Below the pieces are notes generated by a model that saw only the letters and a program-made list of their open reading frames with translations, was not told the origin of the DNA and ran no database searches. The translations under genes and the position numbers were made by a program. 64,000 nucleotides of DNA. Origin: Bdellovibrionales bacterium RIFOXYD12_FULL_39_22. GTDB taxonomy: Bacteria; Bdellovibrionota; Bacteriovoracia; Bacteriovoracales; Bacteriovoracaceae. The stretch lies in the NCBI GenBank assembly GCA_001770205.1, contig MEQL01000012.1, positions 62,001-126,000 on the forward strand. Reading direction: 5' to 3'. Of this stretch, positions 55,901 through 64,000 are shown in pieces; position 1 is the first letter of the stretch, and the number at the start of each line of letters is the position of its first letter.

Positions 55901-56308
55901 CGTTTCCACCATCTTATTGGTTTTATCACCATTTTCATCCTTCTCTCTCCGAACATCGATATGCTTGCTAACAGGAAAACGACTCAGCACTCGCTCTGAA
56001 GAAAACGGAGTGTCAGAACTTTTTTTCATAAAGTCGGTAGACTTTTTATCAACATTGTAAATTGTTAGATAATTTTCAGAAAATTTTAATCTTACGATGC
56101 GACTGCTGCCTAAATTTCCCACTGTCGCGGTAGAGGCCTCCAAGTCACTTTTGGTGATCGTCTCCTTAAAATAGTACAGGCCATCACTAATCAGAGCTTT
56201 TTTTATGCGAAAACGATTGGGTTCTAGCTCCTTAACCGGGCGCTTTTCCGCACAGGCAAAAAGGGAAAGTAAAAAGAGTGCTCCTAAAACTGTAATTAAA
56301 TTTCTCAT
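52940..56308 (-). CDS. Large zinc metalloprotease lipoprotein (metzincin type)
   Basis: 1122 residues. The signal peptide ends LLSLFAC, a lipobox, so it is anchored by lipid. HEMGHNLGLRH near residue 540 is the HExxHxxGxxH zinc site of metzincins; NFRAS and later SVMDYS (the Met-turn-like SVMDY) support this. The context resembles bacterial zinc-dependent metalloproteases with DUF5117/DUF4953-type domains. A His-rich insert (HADHADHAD) lies about 45 residues before the site, just before a single Cys. The last ~250 residues are charged and helical. It follows the outer-membrane protein gene by 11 bases. The likely job is envelope or extracellular proteolysis. Confidence 0.86.
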   Translation of the reverse strand: MRNLITVLGALFLLSLFACAEKRPVKELEPNRFRIKKALISDGLYYFKETITKSDLEASTATVGNLGSSRIVRLKFSENYLTIYNVDKKSTDFMKKSSDTPFSSERVLSRFPVSKHIDVRREKDENGDKTNKMVETEEDRSWDKREYAIVDFTDEELLDRGNYYEGYGIYQDGEFLSLESAGEISELVVLKDIINITALKRASLGKGENSTLVNVRYSFMPVEKSDYKGKEVSAGILDKVGFFTQDQMVVDNNYVTKDRPLLVRRDPRKKVVYYLSKNWTSGNGAKYKHLAYQAVKEWNKVFKKQLGIDNFIELKESDGTQRLGDIRYSMLEWIEEPFDSVPLGFGPSINNPFSGEIINADTMIYGGAILRHVWYLRDSKKHTTQKAMSEEKRPVEKELVKEEKVKAVVESSIKKDEDKKGLVKHLEKIDLRSLAQRYSDRETQQKYLSFNAKFNSKEENSLAELMNAISSNRLVGKNIAQLVRNKSSEHKHLNHADHADHADEGRDCSGLYDRDKMAMALDDAAELGMSDEEFIESFMLFAITHEMGHNLGLRHNFRASVDKKNFYPDLDEKGELKFRQASVMDYSADVAHLLDRPGKYDIAAIDLLYNDSSKDALQNRLTKFDYEFCTDQHVDIDPLCNRFDKGSTPYEVAKDIADSYHDEYVLRNLESPYGKRYYTQYFDAMYYYHLRNNYFLPLRSFIDYKEKNNLQGESWDKAVDLSVNFFLSALYNSYPSAHEMNRDEEVKVIGTGMDRMLAVDFLTMESISEEIGEGYYDASSGISYFDYMQKKKGKDDTLVRDYRMAISGIFRPYDMYQGESKDENSMMFMSKGLRAYAAAKLINIFDSSTYHLAIPFNFSFKVVEDPYLIDRISNAENNYLEMSADLSEKFEPILEERDLKSSTEVMAFRDNYIVELEKRNIKAQETEIIKLLNSYVENLKQLENMNANAVSKEDEKRRELLNQTLSSLETIRMMIANMEWPYDPPVTTEEYAQLIERAKASKRFSEEELKAREEGLRILTECRKNKAILDEELERHGINKKTKYYQDLSSSRLIIASGSEKDNSGRFSQALLEKVKNFEDLTYSKEIPEEVKQQIRLLVNDELLFIYQLHDIYRAMMPGLAP
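54798..54833. repeat. Nine-base tandem repeat coding His-Ala-Asp
   Basis: The unit ATGATCTGC is repeated about three times (plus strand), with one change in the last copy, giving three HAD triplets in the metalloprotease. Short in-frame repeats like this can change copy number by slippage; the frame is kept whatever the number. Confidence 0.65.
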
Positions 56309-56319
56309 TGCGCATCCTT

Positions 56320-57120
56320 TTAAAATTTCACACCCAGCGACACACCAACTTGTGTAGCATCGGTATGATATAAACTATAGTTTGCTTGCTCGTATTTCAA
56401 ATTAGGCCCACCAGAACTTATTCCTAGTGCCATAAAGGAACTTTCCGTTATTGCATACTCCAAGGCCGCTTCAGTCGCATGAGAGCCACTCCACCGTCCA
56501 GCATAATTCATCAAATTACTAAACACAAAATTTAGGCCACAAGAAAAAAATTCTCCAACGGAGTATCTAATTCCTAGCGCATTTTTCATCACAACTGAAG
56601 TGTATTGCCCTAAAGGGCCGTTGTAGTATTTATGAAAATTTTTCCCCACACTTAAGGCATGAGTTAATGCTAATTCTTTAGAAAAACTATATGATTGAAC
56701 ACCTGCTACTCCCATTGCACCATAGAGCGTTTCTTTTTTATATAAATCCGGCGTCGTCCAAAGTGCCTTGGCCGAAAGTTCATCTACGCTATATCCGGCG
56801 GCGCTAAACACTTTAGTGTAGCTATATCCGGCAAAGGGGGGATTTAAAATTATATCTGATTCATTAGGTCCCACCATGGTGGGATATATCTTATCAAGCG
56901 CCCCACCGACAAAAAAAATGTTATTTCCTTCAATGGCCAGCACTTTTAACATTAAGCTGTTGGCAAACTCCTTATTCGCTTCATAGGTTAGCTTCATGGC
57001 CGAATCTAAAATGGCCACTCCACCAAACTTGTAAGTGGCAAAAGAAGAGGTGGTGGCCAACGATAAAGTAATGGCCAGAAAAAAAGATAGGCGATGCAAA
57101 TTTTTACCTAAAAACTTCAT
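56320..57120 (-). CDS. Putative outer-membrane protein
   Basis: 266 residues with a signal peptide ending at SSFA. The mature part alternates hydrophobic and polar residues, is rich in Gly, Tyr and Ser, and ends VGVSLGVKF; a C-terminal Phe after alternating strands is the sorting mark of beta-barrel outer-membrane proteins. The family is not known to me. ATG follows AAGGATTTTGG. It is first in a three-gene unit with the metalloprotease and DUF486 genes. Confidence 0.65.
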   Translation of the reverse strand: MKFLGKNLHRLSFFLAITLSLATTSSFATYKFGGVAILDSAMKLTYEANKEFANSLMLKVLAIEGNNIFFVGGALDKIYPTMVGPNESDIILNPPFAGYSYTKVFSAAGYSVDELSAKALWTTPDLYKKETLYGAMGVAGVQSYSFSKELALTHALSVGKNFHKYYNGPLGQYTSVVMKNALGIRYSVGEFFSCGLNFVFSNLMNYAGRWSGSHATEAALEYAITESSFMALGISSGGPNLKYEQANYSLYHTDATQVGVSLGVKF

Positions 57121-57244
57121 CCAAAATCCTTGGCAAATAGTTCTTCATAATAATATGAGCAATAAACATTCCAACTACCAAAAGAGTGCGCTCCCCAATA
57201 ATTTCAAAGGCAGCAAACGCATAGAAATTTTATAGAAAAGATGG

Positions 57245-57265
57245 CCTGTCTAAGGATTAGACAGG
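57245..57265 (-). terminator. Hairpin, likely terminator after the acyltransferase fusion gene
   Basis: CCTGTCTA (57245-57252) and TAGACAGG (57258-57265) pair perfectly around five bases. On the minus strand the hairpin is followed after four bases by the T-rich TCTTTTC. It lies 21 bases after the stop of the gene at 57287. The T tract is imperfect, but the stem is the best in the area. Confidence 0.5.
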
Positions 57266-57286
57266 TGTATAAAAATTTTGCAGTAA

Positions 57287-59929
57287 TTATGATTCAGATG
57301 ATTCCAATCTATTTTTTAATTCGCGATAATCAATTTTACCAGTTCCCAGCACCGGAATAGTATCAACTTTGACCACTCGACGAATATTATGCAACGGACT
57401 AAGTCCGCCCTCCTGAATAAAACGATTGGCCTCTTCTCTGGTAGTTTCTGTTATGCAAAACAAAACTAACTCCGGACGAATCTCTTCCGCGGTGGCCTCC
57501 ACCGCCAACGTCGGGCCTTCTTCGCTTTTAGGATAATGTTTTTCCAATACCTGTTCGATGGCCGGCAAAGAGATCATTTCCCCGCCCATTTTTATAAAAC
57601 GCTTTAGCCGCCCCTTGAAAATCAAATATCCATTTACTTCTTGCACTAAATCACCGGTCTTATACCAACTCTTTCCATCATGATCTACAAAAGGCGAAGG
57701 GCCATCATAATTTAAATATCCTCCAAAAATACTACGCCCTCTCACTAACAACATTCCCATCTCTCCCTTCGCAATAGGCCCATTATTTTCTGGATGAACT
57801 ATGGTGTACTCAATATTAGAAAGTACTTTCCCAATGGTTCCTGGACGAGAATCCTCCGGAGTGTTGGCGGAAATTACCGGAGAGCATTCGGTTATCCCAT
57901 AACCTTCTAAAATATGCGCGTTCGGACAACTCTCCTTCAGCGCTTCATAAACATACTCCTGACACTTCTCCGCACCAGTTACCGCAAAACGCAAACTATC
58001 CAAATCTCCTGGCAAGGAGGCCTTCACAATGCCGTTCACAAAAGTTGGAGTTCCGGCCATAATGGCCAATTTATATTCCTTTATTAATTTGGCCAAGGTA
58101 TTGGCATCAGTTGGATTTGGGGAAAAATAGACTGGCAGTCCCATTAAAATGGGTGCCAAAGTAGTCAGCTCAATTCCAAAGGAGTGAAACGTTGGCAAAA
58201 ATCCAATAAAACTATCTGAACGATAAAAAGTTATCATCTCGGCCACACCTTTAATGTTGGTAAGCTGATTGGCATGTGTAAGCGGTACTGCTTTGGGGAA
58301 TCCTTCTGAACCAGAAGTAAAAAGCACTACACCAATGGGCGAAACAGAAACTTGCGTCAACTCCCTCCAGCAAAAGAAAGTTTTATACAAAGCAGTAAGT
58401 TTGGCCTTTAACTTTATTTTGGGGGCCAACTTTTCCATAATAAAAAAGCTATCTTCCACTTCGGAAAAATCAAGGCCTTGATCTTTTAACTTATCCAGTA
58501 ATGCCTGGGCCGTTATCACATTTTTTATAGCGAGCGAATCTAGGGCATATTTAATAGTTCGAATACCGGCAGTCCAATTAATCATAACTGGAGTTTTTCC
58601 AGAAAACAAAGTAGCAAAATAGACAATTGCTCCAGCTACCGATGCTGGCAACATAATTCCCACCATATTTCCTTCTAGCTTTTCAATAAAGGGGCGGAGC
58701 GCAAATATTGAAGTAACAATATTGCGATAAGTTTTGGGCCCACTTTTTTGATCTGCAATAATCATTTTATTCGGCCACTTTTTAAAGCTTCTTAAAAACA
58801 TTTCCGTAACAGTGGCAGCCTCTTCAAAAATTACAGGGGAGTTATCTTTTTTATTCCAAAACCATTTGGCGTTTGCCGGCGTGATGGCGATACCTACACT
58901 ACTGGCCATCACTTCTCCTTCCGCCGCACGAAGTACATCTTCTACACTTCGAAGAGAATCAGAGTTACTCTGCGAAAAACCAAATTCTGCCTCCAGCCAC
59001 AAGACTAACTCTGCTCTCGCCAAACTATCCATCATTAAATCCAAGGCCAACAAATCGCCATCTGCAATTTTGCGCTTCCCTGTTTTGTCCTGTAAATATT
59101 TATAGACAATGCTTCGAGTGCTATCGGCAATCGTCGCTGCTTTTTGGGAAAAAGTTGCTTGTTTAACTTCATGTAGATATTTAGTGCTTTCACCTCTCCA
59201 GAAATAATAGGGAACGTATAGATGATGATGAAAAACTTTCGAATAAAATTTACTCAAATAGCGATTGATCTCATTGCGCTCTCCTTTTTTTGGCAGGTCA
59301 TGCGTTGATACAAATTCAATACTCACTTCTCTTCGTGGAATAAAAAAAATAAAATTGGCCATAAGCAACCATAAATACCAACCCAAAAGATTGGCAATTT
59401 TGGGCTCTTTCCCAGTGGGAGCATAACTAAAACTACTCCCCCATAATCCTTTAATTCGCACTAGCACTACCTGCAAATCAGGATTATCGTTTAAAAGAGT
59501 ATGTACTGCGCTGGTTCCACCAATTTCTTCTTGCCAGCTACGATAAACACGTCCACCTGGATATAACAAAACATCCTCTCCCTTGCGTAAACTCAAAGAG
59601 AGATTCTGCATGGCCGCAACAACCTTATCTCGACCTTTGTTACCGACTCGACTAATATCCGGGATCGGTAGGCCATTAACGGCCTTAACCAAGGCCCCCA
59701 CCCCAAAGCGCCGCCCCTGACGCTCATCCACTAATACTCTAGGCGTAAATCTTTTTAAAAGAAAAGAATAAAGAAGAATGGGATCAATCAGGGCCGGATG
59801 ATTGGGCAAAAATAAAATGCCCAAACTCCCCTTACGCTTTATTTGATCAAAATTTACAACATCTACTTTATATCTTAAAGAAAACAAAAGACGGCCAAGG
59901 GCACCCGCCCATCTAATAATTGTCATCAT
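57287..59929 (-). CDS. Acyltransferase - acyl carrier - AMP-dependent acyl ligase fusion
   Basis: 880 residues in three parts. Residues 1-230 are a PlsC-type acyltransferase with NHPALIDP (H44, D49) and the YPGGRVYRS motif. Residues about 270-345 look like an acyl carrier domain with the phosphopantetheine site in LMMDSLARAEL. Residues about 360-880 are an AMP-forming acyl ligase with FTSGSEGFPKAVPLTH, GYGITECSPV, and the C-terminal SGTGKIDYRE-like GTGKIDYREL. Aas of E. coli joins acyltransferase and ligase without a carrier in between. The likely job is to activate a fatty acid, load it on the carrier and pass it to a lysophospholipid. It follows the Clp-type gene by 15 bases. Confidence 0.83.
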   Translation of the reverse strand: MMTIIRWAGALGRLLFSLRYKVDVVNFDQIKRKGSLGILFLPNHPALIDPILLYSFLLKRFTPRVLVDERQGRRFGVGALVKAVNGLPIPDISRVGNKGRDKVVAAMQNLSLSLRKGEDVLLYPGGRVYRSWQEEIGGTSAVHTLLNDNPDLQVVLVRIKGLWGSSFSYAPTGKEPKIANLLGWYLWLLMANFIFFIPRREVSIEFVSTHDLPKKGERNEINRYLSKFYSKVFHHHLYVPYYFWRGESTKYLHEVKQATFSQKAATIADSTRSIVYKYLQDKTGKRKIADGDLLALDLMMDSLARAELVLWLEAEFGFSQSNSDSLRSVEDVLRAAEGEVMASSVGIAITPANAKWFWNKKDNSPVIFEEAATVTEMFLRSFKKWPNKMIIADQKSGPKTYRNIVTSIFALRPFIEKLEGNMVGIMLPASVAGAIVYFATLFSGKTPVMINWTAGIRTIKYALDSLAIKNVITAQALLDKLKDQGLDFSEVEDSFFIMEKLAPKIKLKAKLTALYKTFFCWRELTQVSVSPIGVVLFTSGSEGFPKAVPLTHANQLTNIKGVAEMITFYRSDSFIGFLPTFHSFGIELTTLAPILMGLPVYFSPNPTDANTLAKLIKEYKLAIMAGTPTFVNGIVKASLPGDLDSLRFAVTGAEKCQEYVYEALKESCPNAHILEGYGITECSPVISANTPEDSRPGTIGKVLSNIEYTIVHPENNGPIAKGEMGMLLVRGRSIFGGYLNYDGPSPFVDHDGKSWYKTGDLVQEVNGYLIFKGRLKRFIKMGGEMISLPAIEQVLEKHYPKSEEGPTLAVEATAEEIRPELVLFCITETTREEANRFIQEGGLSPLHNIRRVVKVDTIPVLGTGKIDYRELKNRLESSES

Positions 59930-59944
59930 AAGAAGAATCCCTCA

Positions 59945-61942
59945 TTATTTGGAAGTAAGTTGCATTGTTCCATCTATCCAACGAACAATAATCTTTTGAG
60001 AAAGATCTTCTCCCGAAACAATCATTTTGGCCAATGGCCGGACAATAAATTTATTAAAGACTATTGCTAGCGGCCTTGCCCCATAGGTGGCATCATATCC
60101 GCGCTCTTCTAGCAAATGATAGGCACTATCCTCTAATTCGACCTCTATATTTTTCCCACGTAAATGAGAGTTTAATTCTCTCAGTTGCTTTTCTACTAAT
60201 TTCCGCATAACTAAATTGCTCAAGTTACTATAGCGTAAAATAGCATCAATGCGGCCCAAAAGCTCTGGCCTAAAATCGCTTTGCAGGTCTTTAGAATTAG
60301 AGGTCATAATAATAATACTATTTTTAAAATTTATTGTACGACCTTTGTTATCAGTAAGCCGGCCATCATCTAAAATCTGCAGCATGATGTCCGTAAAATC
60401 TATATGCGCCTTTTCTACTTCATCAAATAAAATGACCGAATAAGGCCGCTTGCGAACCGCTTCTGTTAAAACGCCACCATCGTCATATCCAACATATCCG
60501 GCCGGCGATCCAATCAATTTGGCAACTGAGTGACGTTCTGAATATTCACTCATATCCAAGCGAATCATATTATCTTCACTTTCAAATAAAAACTTGGCCA
60601 ATTTTTTTGCAGTTTCAGTCTTCCCTACTCCCGTCGGCCCAAGCAATAGGAAAGATCCTAAAGGCCGGTGAATACTGGATAGGCCGGCATAACTAGAAAT
60701 TAATGTTTCCGCAATTTCTTTGATCGACTCCTCTTGTCCATAGATGGCCTCATTCAAAAAGTCTTCCAATTGCAAAATATTTTCCTGCTTAGTCTTTAAA
60801 ATCTTTTCTATAGGAATTCCCAATTGTCGTGAAATGACTAAGGCAATATGTTCTTTACCTAGCACCCAATCGTGAGCAGTATTACCTAACTCCTTTTCAA
60901 TCTCTGGGATGGTAGAATATTTTATCCTTGAGGCCTCTTCATAGTTTTGAGAAAGTTCGGCCTGCTCCAGCATGAATTTTGCACGATCTAGTTTTGCCTT
61001 CAAGGCCGTGATATTTTTTACTGCTCTCACTTTCGCTGCCCAAATCTCTTTTTGTCGATCAAAGTCGGCCTGCATAACTTCAATTTGCTGGGCAATTTCT
61101 TTATTGTTTTTTTCTACTTGTGCATATATTCGCTTGGATCTAATCTCTGATTCTAACTCTAACAAATCAGCGGGCATGGATTCCGCCGAAAGCTTAAGTG
61201 CTGAGGCGGCCTGATCTATTAAATCGATGGCCTTGTCAGGTAAATGCTTATTGGTAATATATTGGTCTGATAAAAAAACCGCTCCATAAATAGCATCATC
61301 AGAAATTTTTATACCATGATGAATTTCATATTTATCCCGAATCCCCATCAAAATTTCAATGGTATCCTCTTTCGATGGTTCCCGCACTGGAACATTGCAA
61401 AAACGTCGCTCCAGTGCGGGGTCCTGTAAAATATACTTTTGATACTCCTGCGGAGTTGTGGCCCCGATACAGTGCAACTCTCCACGGGCCAACGCAGGCT
61501 TAAGTAAGTTGGCCCCATCCATCGCGCCTTCTGTTTTCCCTGCTCCCACCAATTGATGAATCTCATCAATAAATAAAATACTTTCTCCTGCTGACTCTTT
61601 AACAAAGGCCAATAGTTGCTGAATACGCTCTTCAAACTCTCCGCGAAACTTAGTACCGGCCATCAATGCGCCCATATCCAAGCTATAAACTATTTTTTTC
61701 TTCAAAACGTCTGGCACTTGCCCTTTAACAATCTGCTCGGCCAATCCTTCAACAATAGCAGTTTTCCCCACTCCGGCCTCCCCTTCTAGCACCGGATTGT
61801 TTTTACTACGCCGCCCCAATATTTCAATTACTGATCGAATCTCTTTTATTCGACCAATCACCGGATCAAGCTTGCCTTCTTTGGCGCGGTCATTGAGATT
61901 GATTAGAAACTTAGGAGTTTTTTCCTCAACATTTTTATCCAT
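59945..61942 (-). CDS. ClpB-like double AAA+ protein without N-domain
   Basis: 665 residues. Two AAA+ modules: Walker A GEAGVGKT (54-61) with ILFIDEIH, and GPTGVGKT (about 434) with [12 protein letters not shown] coiled middle domain of about 90 residues sits between them, shorter than that of ClpB. The Clp N-terminal domain is absent. The loop where ClpA/ClpC carry the ClpP-binding IGF/L motif is cut short ([20 protein letters not shown]), so it is more likely an unfoldase working without ClpP. I chose ATG 61942 with GGAGG seven bases upstream. It lies between the amidohydrolase and the lipid enzyme fusion, the latter 15 bases on. Confidence 0.83.
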   Translation of the reverse strand: MDKNVEEKTPKFLINLNDRAKEGKLDPVIGRIKEIRSVIEILGRRSKNNPVLEGEAGVGKTAIVEGLAEQIVKGQVPDVLKKKIVYSLDMGALMAGTKFRGEFEERIQQLLAFVKESAGESILFIDEIHQLVGAGKTEGAMDGANLLKPALARGELHCIGATTPQEYQKYILQDPALERRFCNVPVREPSKEDTIEILMGIRDKYEIHHGIKISDDAIYGAVFLSDQYITNKHLPDKAIDLIDQAASALKLSAESMPADLLELESEIRSKRIYAQVEKNNKEIAQQIEVMQADFDRQKEIWAAKVRAVKNITALKAKLDRAKFMLEQAELSQNYEEASRIKYSTIPEIEKELGNTAHDWVLGKEHIALVISRQLGIPIEKILKTKQENILQLEDFLNEAIYGQEESIKEIAETLISSYAGLSSIHRPLGSFLLLGPTGVGKTETAKKLAKFLFESEDNMIRLDMSEYSERHSVAKLIGSPAGYVGYDDGGVLTEAVRKRPYSVILFDEVEKAHIDFTDIMLQILDDGRLTDNKGRTINFKNSIIIMTSNSKDLQSDFRPELLGRIDAILRYSNLSNLVMRKLVEKQLRELNSHLRGKNIEVELEDSAYHLLEERGYDATYGARPLAIVFNKFIVRPLAKMIVSGEDLSQKIIVRWIDGTMQLTSK

Positions 61943-62027
61943 AAATTTGCCTCCAGACATTTTTCAGTCTCTAGAGACAAGATGGCCGCAGATAGATAAA
62001 TGTCAATATTGGCGGATAGAAATTATT

Positions 62028-63584
62028 TCAGTCTTTATTTTTGATTAAACAGTCCATGACATACTTCAAATTATTACCAGATAAATTTTTCGGGAGCTTA
62101 CCGCGCAAAAAGGTTGCTTCAATCTTGATATCCCGAATGTGATGCTTTTCTACTTGCAAAATATTTTCAGAAAGTATTACAAAATTAGCATATTTGCCTT
62201 CCTGCAATGATCCGTGCGTTTTCTCCATGAAAGATATTTTTGCTCCGGCAATAGTGTGCATTTTGATGGCGTCCATCACCTCCACACTCTCGGCCGAATT
62301 AGGGTGATTACAGGCAGAATGGATTCCCCAAATTGGATTAGGCAAGGTAGTCGGGCCATCAGAACCTCCGGCCAACAAAATGCCGGCAGCAAGCATACTT
62401 TTTAGTGGCATAAAATTTTGTGTGCGCTGGCCCAAAATAGATTGCAAATATTCCATTGGCTCTAACTCCCAATGTAAAAAAGGCGTTTGCAAAGCTATAC
62501 ATATCCCTAGCTTTTTTACTCGAGCAATTAATTTCTCATCCATCAACTCCGCATGAATGATCGTGTGTCTATGATCTTTGCGTGGATTCTCTCTTAAGGC
62601 CGTTTCAAACGCGTTTAAGGCCTGCTCAATTGCCGCATCTCCGATGGCATGCAAGGCCATTTGCAACCCGCTATTGTGTGCTTCTTTTACAAAGGAATTT
62701 ACCTTTTCTTGAGAATAGTAGAGTACTCCTTTATTGCTGATATCGTGATTGTAGGGTTCTTTGAGTGCCGCATCTACACTTCCAAAGCAACCATCTAAGG
62801 CCGTCTCAAAGCATCCTCCGATACAATCAAGTTTTCGCCGTAAAACTTTTTGCACATTCATCGTCTGATAATAAGTTTTTATATTTATCGGAAGTCCTCT
62901 GGCCGCGAAACGCATCAAATCAACATCAAAAGGAATACCTACTCCTTCCACACTACTGATAGATCCAATACCGTTTTTAATTAATTGATTGCTTCCTTCC
63001 ACCAAATTGGTGAAGATTTTTGCGAGAGAAACTTTCTTTGAAATATAATTTACTACCTCATAAAAGGCCTCTTGAAAAAACTGTCCACTTTCTTTTTCAA
63101 ATCCCCTTTTTTCCAAAACGACGGAAGGTAAGTGAGAAATTAGAGCTTCATTGGCCATCGCCGCATGGCCATCATATTTTATTAATAAAAGTGGATGACT
63201 GGTAATTTTGTCTAAATCCTTACTGGTCGGCAAGCGCTTTTCTTTTAATGTATGAGCAGAAATCCCAAAACCTAAAACTATTTTTTCTTCTAAATGTTGC
63301 GCTACATACTTCCCAATAATAGCTTGGAGCTCCCGAAAGTCACCGGCATTTCGACAATCAAGCCCTAGATTAAAAAAAGCATAAGATGAAAAATGAATAT
63401 GGGTATCAAAAAAAGCAGGCAGTACTGTTTTTTTTTGCAGGTCAATTTTTTTCGCACTTTGATATTGGTGAGGAATTTTATTGCCAGTAAAGACAATCTT
63501 TCCTTGGTCCTCCACCAAAACAGAAAAAATGGTATTTTGCTCGTCACATGAAATAAAATTTCCATTTTCAAAAATTGTGGCCAT
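62028..63584 (-). CDS. Amidohydrolase family 3 protein (YtcJ-like)
   Basis: 518 residues. FDTHIHFSSY gives the metal-binding HxH, LHAIGDAAIEQAL and IIHAELMD the further ligands, and AGGSDGPT the conserved Asp; the N- and C-terminal strands form the small beta domain, with GKYANFVILSENIL near the end. The family removes amide or formamide groups from varied compounds; the substrate is unknown. I chose ATG 63584 with GAGGA upstream, in place of a GTG four codons earlier. It lies 85 bases upstream of the AAA+ gene and may share its transcript. Confidence 0.86.
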   Translation of the reverse strand: MATIFENGNFISCDEQNTIFSVLVEDQGKIVFTGNKIPHQYQSAKKIDLQKKTVLPAFFDTHIHFSSYAFFNLGLDCRNAGDFRELQAIIGKYVAQHLEEKIVLGFGISAHTLKEKRLPTSKDLDKITSHPLLLIKYDGHAAMANEALISHLPSVVLEKRGFEKESGQFFQEAFYEVVNYISKKVSLAKIFTNLVEGSNQLIKNGIGSISSVEGVGIPFDVDLMRFAARGLPINIKTYYQTMNVQKVLRRKLDCIGGCFETALDGCFGSVDAALKEPYNHDISNKGVLYYSQEKVNSFVKEAHNSGLQMALHAIGDAAIEQALNAFETALRENPRKDHRHTIIHAELMDEKLIARVKKLGICIALQTPFLHWELEPMEYLQSILGQRTQNFMPLKSMLAAGILLAGGSDGPTTLPNPIWGIHSACNHPNSAESVEVMDAIKMHTIAGAKISFMEKTHGSLQEGKYANFVILSENILQVEKHHIRDIKIEATFLRGKLPKNLSGNNLKYVMDCLIKNKD

Positions 63585-63749
63585 CTTTTTCCTCACTATC
63601 TTAAAAGCAATCTGTTTTCAAAGAGTTTGTCTGTATATTTTTTTGACGCCCATGTAATTTATCGTCACTAAAGTTTTCATTCATTTTGCCATTTAGCTCT
63701 ATATGATACTTTAATCTTACAGCTTTATAATTATAAAAAGGTAATAATA

Positions 63750-64000
63750 ATGAAAATTAACTGGAAATTTCCACTGCTATCTCTACTCCTCACCTATACC
63801 CTAACATTTAGCTCCATTTCTTTGGCCTTTGAATTTAAAAACATAATAAAAGACACCACTCAATACTGGGGAAATTCCGCTTCCAAGGCCAAAGAAAAAA
63901 GTAAACAGGCCATTGGAAAAATTGCTCCTAAATTTAAAAAAATACTAGATAAATACTTTAAAAATGTTAACTGCATAGAAAACTGTGAAATTGATAATAA
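63750..64000 (+). CDS. Start of an exported protein of unknown function
   Basis: The frame begins at ATG 63750 (AAGG upstream) and runs off the right edge after 83 residues. A signal peptide (about 1-26, SISLAFEF) is followed by a Lys-rich helical stretch (SKAKEKSKQAIGKIAPKFKK) and two Cys residues (NCIENC). Too short to assign a family. Confidence 0.6.
   Translation, partial: MKINWKFPLLSLLLTYTLTFSSISLAFEFKNIIKDTTQYWGNSASKAKEKSKQAIGKIAPKFKKILDKYFKNVNCIENCEIDN

Noticed and set aside
1-64000. tRNA, rRNA, CRISPR array, insertion sequence or prophage genes
   Set aside because: I looked for T-loop-like GTTCGA contexts, regular repeats with spacers, terminal inverted repeats and transposase motifs and saw none.

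Overview
The window comes from a low-to-moderate GC, Gram-negative bacterial chromosome. Evidence for this is the outer-membrane-type proteins, the lipoprotein signals, a complete 13-gene proton-pumping complex I operon with fused nuoCD, and Shine-Dalgarno-led genes packed into operons. The mix of secreted proteases (subtilase, metzincin lipoprotein), several chemosensory genes, a J-domain protein and AT-rich codon use would fit Bdellovibrionota/Bacteriovorax-like or another former deltaproteobacterial lineage. That placement is an inference and not proven. I found no rRNA, tRNA, CRISPR array or insertion sequence.

Layout. 0-3.4 kb: N-terminal part of a secreted subtilase, a membrane-anchored J-domain protein, a COG0731-type radical SAM protein and a small CoA-binding protein. 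3.5-9.2 kb: an hdrA-mvhD-mvhG-mvhA-tusA operon (group 3c [NiFe] hydrogenase joined to a flavin-containing HdrA) facing a hydrogenase maturation protease gene. 9.3-19.9 kb: a Tar-like chemoreceptor on the plus strand, then a minus-strand chemosensory operon read as MCP-cheA(hybrid)-cheW-cheB-cheR-cheY-MCP-unknown. 20-24.6 kb: a possible 31-residue membrane peptide, a TPR protein, a Nif3-like protein and two overlapping envelope genes. 24.7-40.9 kb (minus): yqeY-metG-nuoABCDEFGHIJKLMN. 41-43.1 kb: a two-gene operon of unknown secreted/membrane proteins with a compositionally distinct intergenic region. 43.1-45.3 kb: an acidic lipoprotein and a HAMP-like membrane protein. 45.3-52.5 kb (minus): a second chemosensory operon, cheA-cheR-cheD/cheB fusion-cheW-radical SAM. 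52.6-57.1 kb: an outer-membrane protein, a large metzincin lipoprotein and a DUF486 membrane protein. 57.3-63.6 kb: amidohydrolase, ClpB-like AAA+ protein and an acyltransferase-ACP-AMP ligase fusion. The start of one more exported protein lies at the right edge.

How the genes fit together. The hydrogenase block and complex I suggest an energy metabolism that can use H2 with flavin-based electron transfer as well as NADH respiration. Two separate CheA/CheW/CheR/CheB sets imply two signalling arrays with different outputs. The operon ending in the acyltransferase fusion probably works on envelope lipids.

The most unusual signals are these: a strong, window-wide excess of the palindrome GGCC that falls away at 40.9-43.1 kb; two genes (metG and an envelope protein) whose Shine-Dalgarno sequences point at an AUA codon; a CheD-CheB fusion whose CheD part has lost its catalytic His; a radical SAM enzyme translationally coupled to cheW; an unknown conserved-looking protein closing chemosensory operon 1; and HdrA-MvhADG without HdrBC but with TusA.
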